From contig NZ_CP066339.1 in assembly GCF_016406125.1 (NCBI RefSeq), forward strand, positions 1,178,001-1,242,000: 64,000 bases of DNA, given 5' to 3'. Below are positions 6,774 to 15,417 of this stretch, piece after piece. Position 1 is the stretch's first letter. Each line of letters starts with the position of its first letter. The translations under genes were made by a program, and so were the position numbers. The notes beneath the pieces were generated by a model. It had not been told where the DNA came from, made no database searches, and saw only the letters and a program-made list of their open reading frames with translations. The stretch is from Alicyclobacillus sp. SO9. Lineage in GTDB: Bacteria > Bacillota > Bacilli > Alicyclobacillales > Alicyclobacillaceae.

Positions 6774-8354
6774 ATGAACCTCGCGGATTATCTTGTCATT
6801 GTCGGCTTTATTGGCGGACTTGTCATTCTCATTGGAATGCTGGTTCTAGTTCGCCTTATTTATGATCACGATAAACATCAGAAACAGCATCCCGTTCTAC
6901 GAAATTATCCATTGTTGGGGAAGATGCGGTATTTTCTCGAAAAGCTCGGCCCAGAGTTGCGGCAATACCTTTATAACAGTGACACAGAAGGAAAGCCGTT
7001 TTCACGCTTTGACTATGAAATGGTGGTTAAGAGTGCAAAGTACCAACGTGATGTTTTAAGTTTTGGTTCACTCCGTGACTTCGATGAGGCTGGATTTTAT
7101 ATTCGAAACGCTCTGTTTCCCAAGCAGACTCAGGAACTGAAATTCGATAGGGAAGCGACCGTAGAGACACGGAAGTACTTGTTGCTAAAGGATCCCCTGT
7201 TTACAAGCCGGAAAGAGAAGTTTGAGAATAGCAATCCACTCGCTTATCTGCTGAACACTGAAGATGCTGTGGTTATTGGGAGAGATTGCCGCTACCCGTT
7301 TGTTGTTAGAGGGCAAGTGGGTATGTCGGCCATGAGTTTTGGGGCACTGGGCCATCATGCTATCTCAGCACTTTCCTTGGGCCTTGCCATGGCGAAGGGA
7401 ACCTGGATGAACACGGGTGAGGGCGGACTTTCTCCCTATCACTTGAAGGGTGACATTGACATTATCATGCAGATTGGACCCGGACTGTTCGGCGTACGGG
7501 ATAAGGACGGGAATTTCGACTGGAACAGGCTGAAGGAGAAGAGTGAAATTTCTCAGGTGAGGGCATTTGAGTTGAAGTTAGCGCAAGGTGCCAAGGCACG
7601 CGGCGGACATGTGGACGGAGAAAAAGTTACGCAGGAGATTGCGGACATTCGTATGGTTGAGCCGTACCAATCGATTGACAGCCCCAACAGGTTTAACGAG
7701 TTCCATAGCCTTCCTGAAATGTTCCAATTTATCAATCGAATGAAAGAACACACAGGAAAGCCTGTTGGAATAAAAATCGTTGTTGGGAGCAAGGAGGAAG
7801 CAGATGAATTGGCTTCGTTTATGGCAAAGACTCACACGGGCCCGGATTTTATCACCATTGACGGAGGGGAAGGCGGCACAGGAGCCACCTATCAAGAGCT
7901 GGCAGACAGTGTCGGGCTGCCTATCAAATCATCACTCCCTCTGATGCACCAATCCCTGGTGCGGTACGGAGTTCGCGACAGAGTGATACTCATTGCTTCC
8001 GGAAAAATGTTTTCACCCGACAGGATTGCCATAGCCCTTTCTATGGGAGCTGACTTAGTCAATGTCGCTCGTGGTCTTATGATTGCCATAGGTTGTATAC
8101 AGTCGTTAAAATGCCATGCAAATATATGTCCGGTGGGTGTAGCTACGACCGATGAGCATCTGCAGCAGGGCCTGGTTGTAGACGAAAAGAAATACCGTGT
8201 CGCTAATTACGTCATTACCTTGCGAAAAGGTCTCTTTCGGCTGGCGGCTGCAGCCGGATTGGATTCGCCAGTTCAGTTCAGCACTCAGAATGTGGTCTAC
8301 AAAGATGCACAGGGACGGGTTCAGACGCTGGCGGAGATATATGAAAAAATGTGA
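6774..8354 (+). CDS. YerD-like FMN-binding glutamate synthase-family protein
   Basis: A 526-residue protein with one N-terminal membrane helix (about 7-27) followed by a domain like the FMN/synthase part of glutamate synthase large subunits. Visible motifs: SAMSFGALGHHAISALS, NTGEGGLSPYH, QGAKARGGHVDG, TIDGGEGGTGATY (flavin phosphate site) and GCIQSLKCHANICPVGVAT, whose three cysteines match the [3Fe-4S] ligands of glutamate synthase. The glutaminase domain is absent. It is close to B. subtilis YerD in length and layout. Substrate and electron donor are unknown; a membrane-anchored oxidoreductase is inferred. Confidence 0.88.
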   Translation: MNLADYLVIVGFIGGLVILIGMLVLVRLIYDHDKHQKQHPVLRNYPLLGKMRYFLEKLGPELRQYLYNSDTEGKPFSRFDYEMVVKSAKYQRDVLSFGSLRDFDEAGFYIRNALFPKQTQELKFDREATVETRKYLLLKDPLFTSRKEKFENSNPLAYLLNTEDAVVIGRDCRYPFVVRGQVGMSAMSFGALGHHAISALSLGLAMAKGTWMNTGEGGLSPYHLKGDIDIIMQIGPGLFGVRDKDGNFDWNRLKEKSEISQVRAFELKLAQGAKARGGHVDGEKVTQEIADIRMVEPYQSIDSPNRFNEFHSLPEMFQFINRMKEHTGKPVGIKIVVGSKEEADELASFMAKTHTGPDFITIDGGEGGTGATYQELADSVGLPIKSSLPLMHQSLVRYGVRDRVILIASGKMFSPDRIAIALSMGADLVNVARGLMIAIGCIQSLKCHANICPVGVATTDEHLQQGLVVDEKKYRVANYVITLRKGLFRLAAAAGLDSPVQFSTQNVVYKDAQGRVQTLAEIYEKM

Positions 8355-8394
8355 GAAGGCAGGGTATGGCTTTTAAGGCGCGAAGGACAACAAG

Positions 8395-9210
8395 TCAAGG
8401 TCGCGCTTGGATTCCAAGCAGTACATCAGGATGGTTTGTGATAAGGGCGTCTACGCCCCAGGCTATCAGCCGTCTTGCAGTGCGAACATCGTCCACTCCA
8501 AACGCATGGACCCTAATGCCATGTTGGTGGCACGCCTTGACGACTTCGTGATTGAAGGCGTTTTTAAAAGGGTGAACAGCGGGTGCTCCCAGCCGCTCAG
8601 CATACAACCACGAGTCGACCAGTCCTTCCCAGTACAAAGGAGCCACTGATGCATCGGGGCAAGTCTGCTTAAATTGCTGCAATGCAAGGTGGTTAAACGA
8701 TGAAAGTACGGTTTGGTGCTCCATGTGATACTCTTTTACCAATTGCCATGCGTCTGATTCCAGGTCAGGGTACGTAATCCTCCCTGATTTGCTTTCAATG
8801 TTTAACGTGACTGGACTGTTCCAATGTGATACAAGGCTGAGAACTTCCGCTAATGTAGGTATTTCGTAACCAATGAAATGTCGACCCTTCCACTGGCCCG
8901 CATCGAGGGATTTTAATTCATCCAGAGTGAGTTCGAAAATGTATCCAGATGCGTTCGTGGTCCTCCTCACCTGGTAATCGTGCATCACAACAATATGCCC
9001 GTCCTTTGATCTGTGGATATCCAGCTCCAGTCCATCCACCCCAATCTCTAGAGCTGCTTCAAAGGCAGGAAGCGTATTCTCAGGAAAGCGCGACGAAAAT
9101 CCACGATGTGCCCAAATCTCTGTTTGAGTTGGCTGATTAAACTGTGATGGAAATCTACGTCTGGAAAAGGACGTTGAATTCTGACTGGATTTCATCATTG
9201 AGTCCCCCAA
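8395..9210 (-). CDS. Second glycerophosphodiester phosphodiesterase family protein
   Basis: GDPD-family hydrolase, 271 residues. Motifs: WAHRGFSSRFPENTLPAF, GLELDIHRSKDGHIVVMHD, RRTTNASG, LNIESKSG and the late VDALITNHPD. The first 30 or so residues (MGDSMMKSSQNSTS...) are polar and lack a signal peptide; a second Met five residues in could also be the start. It is convergent with the YerD-like gene, leaving a gap of only 40 bp. The paralogue at 5278-6030 has the same fold but low similarity outside the motifs. Confidence 0.88.
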   Translation of the reverse strand: MGDSMMKSSQNSTSFSRRRFPSQFNQPTQTEIWAHRGFSSRFPENTLPAFEAALEIGVDGLELDIHRSKDGHIVVMHDYQVRRTTNASGYIFELTLDELKSLDAGQWKGRHFIGYEIPTLAEVLSLVSHWNSPVTLNIESKSGRITYPDLESDAWQLVKEYHMEHQTVLSSFNHLALQQFKQTCPDASVAPLYWEGLVDSWLYAERLGAPAVHPFKNAFNHEVVKACHQHGIRVHAFGVDDVRTARRLIAWGVDALITNHPDVLLGIQARP

Positions 9211-9394
9211 GGAAGTGTAAAATGGCGGTGGTGTTTTGTTGTGACAAGCCTTGTTCGAGTGCGCCCAGTTATGTCTTGAGTTCCATGATTTTATACCTAG
9301 ATGACCTTATAGTCTAAGGTACAATTCACTACAGGGTATGTGCAGGTATGGTTCATTGTGAAGTGTACAATGCCAACCTGCAAATTCAAAAGCT

Positions 9395-9425
9395 TATGTC
9401 GAATTTTGTGAGTGAATTCGACATA
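9395..9425. promoter_or_regulatory. Palindrome TATGTCGAATT-N9-AATTCGACATA
   Basis: Perfect 11-bp inverted arms at 9395-9405 and 9415-9425. The half-site TGTCGAAT recurs at about 9448-9455. It lies 60-90 bp upstream of a TATAAT box in a gene-free region, so it could be an operator or a hairpin. Confidence 0.5.
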
Positions 9426-9486
9426 AAAAGAAGGTTTTTGTCACTTGTGTCGAATCAGTAGACAAGACTGTTTAGAAAAACTCTGG

Positions 9487-9492
9487 TATAAT
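9487..9492 (+). promoter_or_regulatory. Extended -10 promoter for peptide/DUF5317 cluster
   Basis: TGGTATAAT gives a consensus TATAAT with an extended TGN. The -35 region is poor, as is common for extended -10 promoters. It would yield a leader of roughly 165 bases before the peptide start. Confidence 0.5.
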
Positions 9493-9601
9493 TTAGAAAG
9501 CAACTTAAAATTATCTCGAAACATAGTTGATGCACTTAAATTTTTCTTTAAATAGACACGATAGTTTACGATACTAGTTTGGAATATCTTTCATGAAAAT
9601 G

Positions 9602-9616
9602 TGTTATCTGATAACA
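9602..9616. promoter_or_regulatory. 15-bp perfect palindrome TGTTATCTGATAACA
   Basis: Seven-base arms around one central base in the leader of the peptide gene. Size and symmetry fit a dimeric repressor site; the protein is unknown. Confidence 0.4.
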
Positions 9617-9664
9617 TCGAGAGTGACCTTGGTCAATCCTTATTCTTCCACGGAGGTGAATCGA

Positions 9665-9751
9665 TTGAAATCAGCGAAGGTAGCAGGCGTATTGGTGGTA
9701 TTGTCTACATTAATGTTGGCGGTAAGTGCGGGGTATAAGATTCTACCGTAG
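9665..9751 (+). CDS. 28-residue hydrophobic peptide, possible leader or signal peptide
   Basis: TTG at 9665 follows a strong GGAGGTGA site (9652-9659) and opens a 28-codon frame ending with TAG at 9749. The peptide starts MKSAK, continues with a hydrophobic core of about 16 residues (VAGVLVVLSTLMLAV) and ends SAGYKILP. The layout resembles a signal peptide with a VSA-G type cleavage site that would leave a six-residue tail, or a one-helix membrane peptide. It sits 53 bp upstream of the DUF5317 gene with a hairpin between. Its reality rests on the ribosome site and composition; I recognise no family. Confidence 0.5.
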   Translation: MKSAKVAGVLVVLSTLMLAVSAGYKILP

Positions 9752-9766
9752 TTGATCGTTATCCTT

Positions 9767-9784
9767 GGGGGAGATTACTCCCCC
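9767..9784 (+). terminator. Hairpin between peptide and DUF5317 gene
   Basis: GGGGGAG (9767-9773) pairs with CTCCCCC (9778-9784) around ATTA, followed a few bases on by ATTTTTTAG. It resembles a weak intrinsic terminator or attenuator that would make the peptide more abundant than the downstream products. Confidence 0.55.
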
Positions 9785-9804
9785 TCCATGTATTTTTTAG
9801 GACG

Positions 9805-10368
9805 GTGAGTTCCGTGGTCTTTAATACCGCCATTTTAATCTTAGTTGCCGTATTGGTGGCGTGGATTAGAGGAGGCAAGTTGGAAAACCTTGTTGACGTG
9901 AAATTTCGTTTTTATTGGATAATTATTCTCGCCTTTGCAGTACAGTTTATGACTATTTTTATTGATACGCACTATGTTCGAATGATAGACCTCATAACGT
10001 ATACAGCAGTACTAGTAGTAGCATTTCTAAATAGGAAATCTCTTGGAATTCTTTTAGTTCTCATTGGTATAGTTATGAATTACGCGGTGATGCTGTTTAA
10101 TAGGGGACGCATGCCAGTCTATATACCCGATGCCGAGAAAATTTCTTCCAGTAGCCAGATTCACAGCCTCATCGCTGGATCCTACGGTAAGCAGATTGCA
10201 ATGTCCATACACACCCATCTGAATTATTTGGGTGACATATTTTTTGTTGGACATCCTTACCCGATACCAACCTTATTGAGCGCGGGAGATTTGGTGGTCG
10301 CTGCTGGCGTTTTTATATTTATACAGTCCTCGATGCTCAAATCCAAAGGGCCACAAGGAGAAGTATAG
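9805..10368 (+). CDS. DUF5317 family membrane protein
   Basis: A 187-residue integral membrane protein with about five to six helices (5-20, 36-53, 59-75, 80-97, 160-176). The conserved-looking section NRGRMPVYIPDAEK...GDIFFVGHPYPIPTLLSAGD is typical of DUF5317 proteins, whose function is not established. GTG at 9805 has a weak AGGAC site; a second GTG at 9814 is possible. Its stop is one base before the start of the c-di-GMP gene, so the two are co-transcribed and probably translationally coupled. That association suggests a sensory or scaffold role in the same pathway, which is inference. Confidence 0.75.
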   Translation: MSSVVFNTAILILVAVLVAWIRGGKLENLVDVKFRFYWIIILAFAVQFMTIFIDTHYVRMIDLITYTAVLVVAFLNRKSLGILLVLIGIVMNYAVMLFNRGRMPVYIPDAEKISSSSQIHSLIAGSYGKQIAMSIHTHLNYLGDIFFVGHPYPIPTLLSAGDLVVAAGVFIFIQSSMLKSKGPQGEV

Positions 10369-10369
10369 T

Positions 10370-12178
10370 TTGAAATCCAGATCCCGAAGTACATGGTTGA
10401 CTGACGCATATTCCTCAATACTACTAATCTTCTTCTTGTGGCTGTGGCATAGTCAGTACAGCCCCCTTACTCTGGGCATTTGGCGTTCGACGTTCGTCCT
10501 AGGGGGACTTGCACTCATATTTGATGCTTTTGACATTGTTCTGCCTTCTGGCGAGGGCCTGACTCTTACATCAGCTTTGTTGGTGGCTGAAGGCACAACT
10601 TTGGGAATGAATTCCGTATTCGTGACCGTAACGTTGATTGGGGTATTTAACATTCTAAGAACCCCTCGTCACTGGAAGATTCATATCTTCAATGCTGTAC
10701 AGTTTGGATTGTCTTCCTATGTGGGCTTTGAAGCTTTCACGGCAATCGGGGGTAAGCTTAGCAAGCCGTTTAATTTCTCTCACCCGTATACTTTGGTGTT
10801 TATCGCTTCTTATTTCGTCGCAAACATCCTTTTGGTATCAATGTACCGTATGTTGCGTGAACGCGTATCTTTCTCACAGAGTATTCAGGGTTTCGTTGAA
10901 CTTGAAGTGTTGTTAAGTTATTTCATGATGATGGGTTTTGGAGTCGTAACGATAGTACTTCTTCAGCACACAGGGCTTGCCGGCGTACTTTTCCTCAGCC
11001 TCGTTCTGGGTAGCTTAGCTTCAGTATTCCGCCATTATTTTAGCATTTACTCCCACTTCAAGACGCTGTCCATCAAGGACGAAGTAACCAATACATATAA
11101 TCACAGAGAGTTTCAAACGCAGATGTCTGGTTTAGTGGAACAGGGCCAGCCGTTTTCGCTTCTACTGTTGGACGTTGATTTTTTCAAAACATACAATGAC
11201 ACGCTGGGGCATCCTCAAGGTGACAGGCTGTTAAAGACACTGTCCGACAAAATGGTTACATTTATTGGCGACAAGGGAACGGTATTTCGTTACGGAGGAG
11301 AAGAGTTTGCCGTTATCTTGCCAAATGCCATTCTCAGCGGGGCTGTAAAGCTGGCTCAAGAACTGTGCGATTCCATAGCTGATACAGCATTTATCGGGAC
11401 TGAATGTATGCCGGGAAAACACATCACAGTGTCCACTGGAGTCTCATCATTTCCGTATATGACGAAAAACCGCAATCACGTCATCGCTTACGCTGACGAG
11501 GCTTTGTACAAGGCGAAAAACCTTGGCAGAAATCGCGTCGAATTATACAAATCGGACTTGCTTTCCTTGGTTCCGGAACTGGCTGAAATTGAAGGTGTCA
11601 ACGTCGAAGAAATGCAGGAACTGGTTGCAAACCTTCGTGACGTCGATCACTATACATACCGTCACAGTGAGCGTGTCCTGCAATACGCCATTGCTTTAGC
11701 CAGTCAGGTCGGCATCCCTGAAGAAGACTGGGTCTACTTCAAATGTGCTGCATTGCTTCATGACATTGGAAAGTGCCAGATTCCCAGATACATTCTCACC
11801 AAGCCTGGCCGCGTCAACGATGAAGAGTGGGAGCAGATTAAGGTTCATCCTGTTACAGGAGAGGAAATGGTTGCTCAGGTTTTGGACAACGAGATTATCC
11901 ATCAAATGATTCGACACCACCATGAGCGTTATGACGGCAGAGGATATCCTGACGGGATTGACGGGACCGATATTCCCTATTATGCGCGCCTCCTAACTGT
12001 GGTGGACAGCTTCGATGCTATGACTTCCAGCCGTCCTTATCAGGCAAAGAGGAGTGTACAGGAAGCAATAAAGGAATTGCGAGACTGTGCAGGGACGCAG
12101 TTCGATCCGGATTTGGCAGAAAAATTTGCTGAGATTGTTCTCGACTTGAAAGTTCATTCACTCCATGTGGGCGCTTAA
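10370..12178 (+). CDS. Membrane GGDEF plus HD-GYP cyclic-di-GMP signalling protein
   Basis: A 602-residue protein. Residues 1-225 form a membrane sensor region of about six to seven helices. A GGDEF domain (about 232-395) carries RYGGEEF with an active-site GGEEF at 309-313 and no obvious RxxD inhibitory site before it. An HD-GYP domain (about 413-600) has HDIGKCQIP (H464, D465) and HHERYDGRGYPDG (GYP 525-527), the signature of c-di-GMP phosphodiesterases. Both making and degrading c-di-GMP are therefore possible; the balance cannot be read from sequence. TTG at 10370 follows AAGGAGAAG and lies just after the DUF5317 stop. Confidence 0.9.
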   Translation: MKSRSRSTWLTDAYSSILLIFFLWLWHSQYSPLTLGIWRSTFVLGGLALIFDAFDIVLPSGEGLTLTSALLVAEGTTLGMNSVFVTVTLIGVFNILRTPRHWKIHIFNAVQFGLSSYVGFEAFTAIGGKLSKPFNFSHPYTLVFIASYFVANILLVSMYRMLRERVSFSQSIQGFVELEVLLSYFMMMGFGVVTIVLLQHTGLAGVLFLSLVLGSLASVFRHYFSIYSHFKTLSIKDEVTNTYNHREFQTQMSGLVEQGQPFSLLLLDVDFFKTYNDTLGHPQGDRLLKTLSDKMVTFIGDKGTVFRYGGEEFAVILPNAILSGAVKLAQELCDSIADTAFIGTECMPGKHITVSTGVSSFPYMTKNRNHVIAYADEALYKAKNLGRNRVELYKSDLLSLVPELAEIEGVNVEEMQELVANLRDVDHYTYRHSERVLQYAIALASQVGIPEEDWVYFKCAALLHDIGKCQIPRYILTKPGRVNDEEWEQIKVHPVTGEEMVAQVLDNEIIHQMIRHHHERYDGRGYPDGIDGTDIPYYARLLTVVDSFDAMTSSRPYQAKRSVQEAIKELRDCAGTQFDPDLAEKFAEIVLDLKVHSLHVGA

Positions 12179-12374
12179 ACGCACAGGCGCCTTAGCGATC
12201 CCGTTTAGACAGTGGCCCCAATACTCCACAACCAATCCCTAATAACCTGTGGGTTCCCCACGTGTGGCCTCTCCAGCACCGAGCCTCTGATACTTACCGC
12301 TGTTGTCTTTGCAGCGTCGTCCAACGGAAGAACGTGTCTGCTCGCATCACCAGATGACTTATAGTAACGCACTT

Positions 12375-12402
12375 TTGATAAGCGCGTCCTTCGCGTTATA
12401 CT
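12375..12402 (+). promoter_or_regulatory. Promoter of aldo/keto reductase gene with internal palindrome
   Basis: TTGATA (12375-12380), a 16-bp spacer and TATACT (12397-12402). The spacer AGCGCGTCCTTCGCGT is nearly palindromic, so a regulator could bind between the two boxes. The region 12179-12471 holds no other gene. Confidence 0.5.
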
Positions 12403-12471
12403 AGAAATTGTGGTTGCAGGAAACAATCACACAGTGCGAAACAGACTACATACGAGGAGGGCGATTCTCTC

Positions 12472-13458
12472 ATGGAGCAACGCAAATTAGGCAGTCAAGG
12501 ACTGACGATATCTACACTTGGCTTAGGTTGTATGGGGATGTCAGATTTCTATAGCAACCGAGATGACAACGAATCCATTGAAACCATTCGCCGAGCCATT
12601 GACTTGGGTGTTACATTCTTTGATACAGCCGACATGTATGGTGTTGGACGGAATGAGGAATTGGTCGGTAAAGCGCTGCGGGATAGAAGAGACGAAGTTG
12701 TCCTCGCCACGAAATTTGGTAATGTCCGCTCAGAGGACGGAAAATTCCTTGGTATTAACGGGCGGCCGGACTACGTGAAAGCAGCATGTGATGCCAGTCT
12801 AAAGCGCTTGGGTGTCGATTATATTGATTTATACTACCAACATCGGGTCGATCCCGATGTCCCCATCGAAGAAACAGTTGGAGCGATGGCTGATTTGGTG
12901 AAGGAAGGCAAGGTCCGCTACCTCGGCCTGTCTGAAGCAGCGCCGGCCACCATTAGAAAAGCGCATGAAACCCACCCGATTTCGGCTTTGCAAACCGAGT
13001 ACTCCTTGTGGAGTCGGGATGTCGAAGATGAAATACTGCCCGCAGTTCGTGAACTCGGCATTGGCTTTGTACCGTACAGTCCGTTGGGACGAGGCTTTTT
13101 GACAGGGCAACTGAAGAAGTTTGAGGACTTGCCGGAAGATGATTACCGTCGCTTTTCACCTCGCTTTCAAGGAGAAAATTTTGATAAGAATCTGCTTCTT
13201 GTAGAAAAGATTGAAGAGTTGTCTAAGGCAAAGGGTTGCTCCCCAGCTCAATTGGCTTTGGCTTGGCTGGTTGCGCAAGGAAAGGACATTGTTCCCATTC
13301 CAGGGACAAAACGCCGCAAATACCTCGAGGAGAACGTGGAATCACTTCGGGTGAAGTTGACGGAAGGTGAACTCGCCCAGATTGATGCCATCGCTCCGAA
13401 AGGGGTTGCTGCCGGTTTGCGATACCCGGAACAAGCCATGAAAGCCGTTAATCGCTGA
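12472..13458 (+). CDS. Aldo/keto reductase
   Basis: A 328-residue NADPH-dependent TIM-barrel oxidoreductase reducing carbonyls, cytosolic. Seen: [12 protein letters not shown] at the N-terminus, the catalytic tetrad region FFDTADMYG (Asp, Tyr), VVLATKFG (Lys) and YYQHRVDP (His), and the cofactor-phosphate region [15 protein letters not shown] near the C-terminus. It matches the YhdN/IolS-type AKR13 group. An ATG with GGAGGGCG upstream starts it, and a strong terminator at 13503 ends it. It is a single-gene unit. The physiological substrate is unknown. Confidence 0.92.
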   Translation: MEQRKLGSQGLTISTLGLGCMGMSDFYSNRDDNESIETIRRAIDLGVTFFDTADMYGVGRNEELVGKALRDRRDEVVLATKFGNVRSEDGKFLGINGRPDYVKAACDASLKRLGVDYIDLYYQHRVDPDVPIEETVGAMADLVKEGKVRYLGLSEAAPATIRKAHETHPISALQTEYSLWSRDVEDEILPAVRELGIGFVPYSPLGRGFLTGQLKKFEDLPEDDYRRFSPRFQGENFDKNLLLVEKIEELSKAKGCSPAQLALAWLVAQGKDIVPIPGTKRRKYLEENVESLRVKLTEGELAQIDAIAPKGVAAGLRYPEQAMKAVNR

Positions 13459-13502
13459 CGATCTTGCACTTGAGACAGCAACTAAATTGCAGTGTGATTA
13501 GC

Positions 13503-13541
13503 AATAAGTGGCGTGCCAAATGAGTAGGCACGCCACTTATT
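13503..13541 (+). terminator. Intrinsic terminator after aldo/keto reductase
   Basis: AATAAGTGGCGTGCC (13503-13517) and GGCACGCCACTTATT (13527-13541) form a perfect 15-bp stem with a 9-base loop, followed by TTTA. Confidence 0.9.
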
Positions 13542-13784
13542 TTTACATGACTTTATCTGGGACGCCGCCTTTAATGACAGAAGAAAATATGGTTGCGGTT
13601 AAACTCGACTTGCTTTATTACGCTATGTTCAAGGCAGAATAGTTCGACTCGGCGACGTCTCAAGAATGACTTAGGGACACCAATCCTCTGTACTATTGTG
13701 CCACCTATGACGGAAGTGGATGACCTGAAACATCGATTTGCTCCCTATCTTAGAGCAGTCCCAAAAAAGTATGGGCAACCCTGA
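13542..13784 (+). other. Gene-free stretch with a weak, possibly degenerate reading frame
   Basis: A 63-codon frame (13593-13784) ends exactly before the convergent MFS gene; its second half (PPMTEVDDLKHRFAPYL...) looks more protein-like than its first. It has no ribosome site. A short frame MTEENMVAVKLDLLYYAM overlaps it in another register. This could be the tail of a decayed gene, or nothing. Confidence 0.25.
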
Positions 13785-15179
13785 CTACGCCTTTCTCGGA
13801 AGGCGCCAACTCATTCCGATTACTAAGATACCAAATATGGCTAGAATGAGACCCAGGTGACGCAACTCCAATGTGGAGAGGCGGTTGCCAAACATGAGCC
13901 CCAGGAGGACCGTAGACAGGATGGTTCCAAGATATCTGGACATTTGAAACAATCCCGACGCAGTACTGATGACTTCCTGGGGGGTTACCCGGAACAACGC
14001 AGTTTGAAGGCCCACATTGTTAAATCCGTTGCTGAGGCCCAGTGTGGACAGGATGATAACCAGCCACCATACGGGTGACTGGGAGTGAACCGTCACAAAC
14101 AGGATGGAGCCGACGGTTAAACACAGCCCCGCCAACAGCAGAGGAGGGCGGCTTCCAGACCGCTCAACCCACCGTCCTGTGAGAGGCGATACAATGACAC
14201 TGAACCCGGCCACTGCAAGCATGATGAATCCAGTATCCTGAGGATTGAAGTGTCGTACATCCTGCAAGTACGTCGGAATTCCGAAAAATATGGAGTAGAA
14301 GATGATGTTCACTGTAACAAACTGAATGAGCACCCATGTCAAACTCATGTTTTTGGTGAGCATTCGAAGGTCAATAAACGGGAGTTTGCTGCGAGTTTCC
14401 CACCAAATAAACACTCCTATTAAAGCCACTGCGAGGACACCGGTCAAAGGGTGCATGCTGTTGGCCAACGTGAGCAGGAATACTAGGCTGGCTACGATAC
14501 CGCCTGCAAACACGCCAATGCCAAACAAGTCCAGACGCAAAATGACTGTTTTCAGTAAACTGCTCTTCTTCTCTTCTGCGCCCGTCACAGACTTCGCATC
14601 CCGAGGCAGAAAAAACAGTGCCATTGATACGCTGGCAATAATAAATGGGATGTTGACCCAGAAAATGGCCGGCCAGTCGCCCCAGTGCATGACAATACCG
14701 CCCAAGGACGGTCCAAATGCCGCCGCACCGGAGGCAAAGACAGATAAAAGAGCTAAAGCCTGGGCCTGACGCTCCGTAATTTGATGGCGTACAATCCCCA
14801 TTCCGGCTGGATACAATGCACCGCTGCCGAGGGATTGAATCAGTCTTAATGTAATCAGCCAGCCAAATGTGGGTGAATAGGGAGCGGTTACAGAAGACAG
14901 TGCAACGAGCAACAATCCAGTGATAAAGACCCGCTTCCGGCCAAATACGTCTGCAATTTTCCCCATTACGGGCTGACTGATGGCGCTGGTCAGGTAATAC
15001 GACGAGATAAGCCAGGATGATGTCGTGAAGGTGAGATGGAAATCCTGTTGAATTCGAGCCAAAGCGACGGATATCATCGATGAGTTCAGTGGATTGAGCA
15101 GAATGCCGAGAGAGATTGTGATAATAAGGATATTTCGGGTTGGAGCACGCTTCAATCTCTTATTATGTATTTCAGACAA
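13785..15179 (-). CDS. MFS drug:H+ antiporter-type transporter, 14-helix class
   Basis: A 464-residue major-facilitator carrier. The N-terminal motif region LNPLNSSMISVALARI and the motif-A loop GKIADVFGRKRVF follow helix 2, and the RLIQSLGSGALYPAG motif follows helix 4, all typical of the EmrB/QacA (DHA2) group. About 13-14 membrane helices are visible. It probably exports a toxic compound or metabolite with proton uptake; the substrate is unknown. It is convergent with the aldo/keto reductase gene and divergent from the next MFS gene. Confidence 0.88.
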   Translation of the reverse strand: MSEIHNKRLKRAPTRNILIITISLGILLNPLNSSMISVALARIQQDFHLTFTTSSWLISSYYLTSAISQPVMGKIADVFGRKRVFITGLLLVALSSVTAPYSPTFGWLITLRLIQSLGSGALYPAGMGIVRHQITERQAQALALLSVFASGAAAFGPSLGGIVMHWGDWPAIFWVNIPFIIASVSMALFFLPRDAKSVTGAEEKKSSLLKTVILRLDLFGIGVFAGGIVASLVFLLTLANSMHPLTGVLAVALIGVFIWWETRSKLPFIDLRMLTKNMSLTWVLIQFVTVNIIFYSIFFGIPTYLQDVRHFNPQDTGFIMLAVAGFSVIVSPLTGRWVERSGSRPPLLLAGLCLTVGSILFVTVHSQSPVWWLVIILSTLGLSNGFNNVGLQTALFRVTPQEVISTASGLFQMSRYLGTILSTVLLGLMFGNRLSTLELRHLGLILAIFGILVIGMSWRLPRKA

Positions 15180-15417
15180 TCACGGATTCCTCCTGTGTGA
15201 TGACTTTAGGGTTTAGTTCGGATATACTTGCATTATTTCGGGGCACGAATTTCTTTCCTATACAAACTTACCATATTTCCATTTGAACCAACACATGCAG
15301 CTGTCAGTTCAAGCGTTATTTTTAGTACGTTTGGTGGCAGTCGCTACTTATACACATTCATGGGACAGCATTGTCGTGTTGTGCTAGGTGAAACATCAGC
15401 AACTGGGAGAGAGGCAG

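Noticed and set aside
13593-13784. 63-codon frame as a gene
   Set aside because: No ribosome site, no recognisable family and poor first half; kept only as possible decayed sequence.
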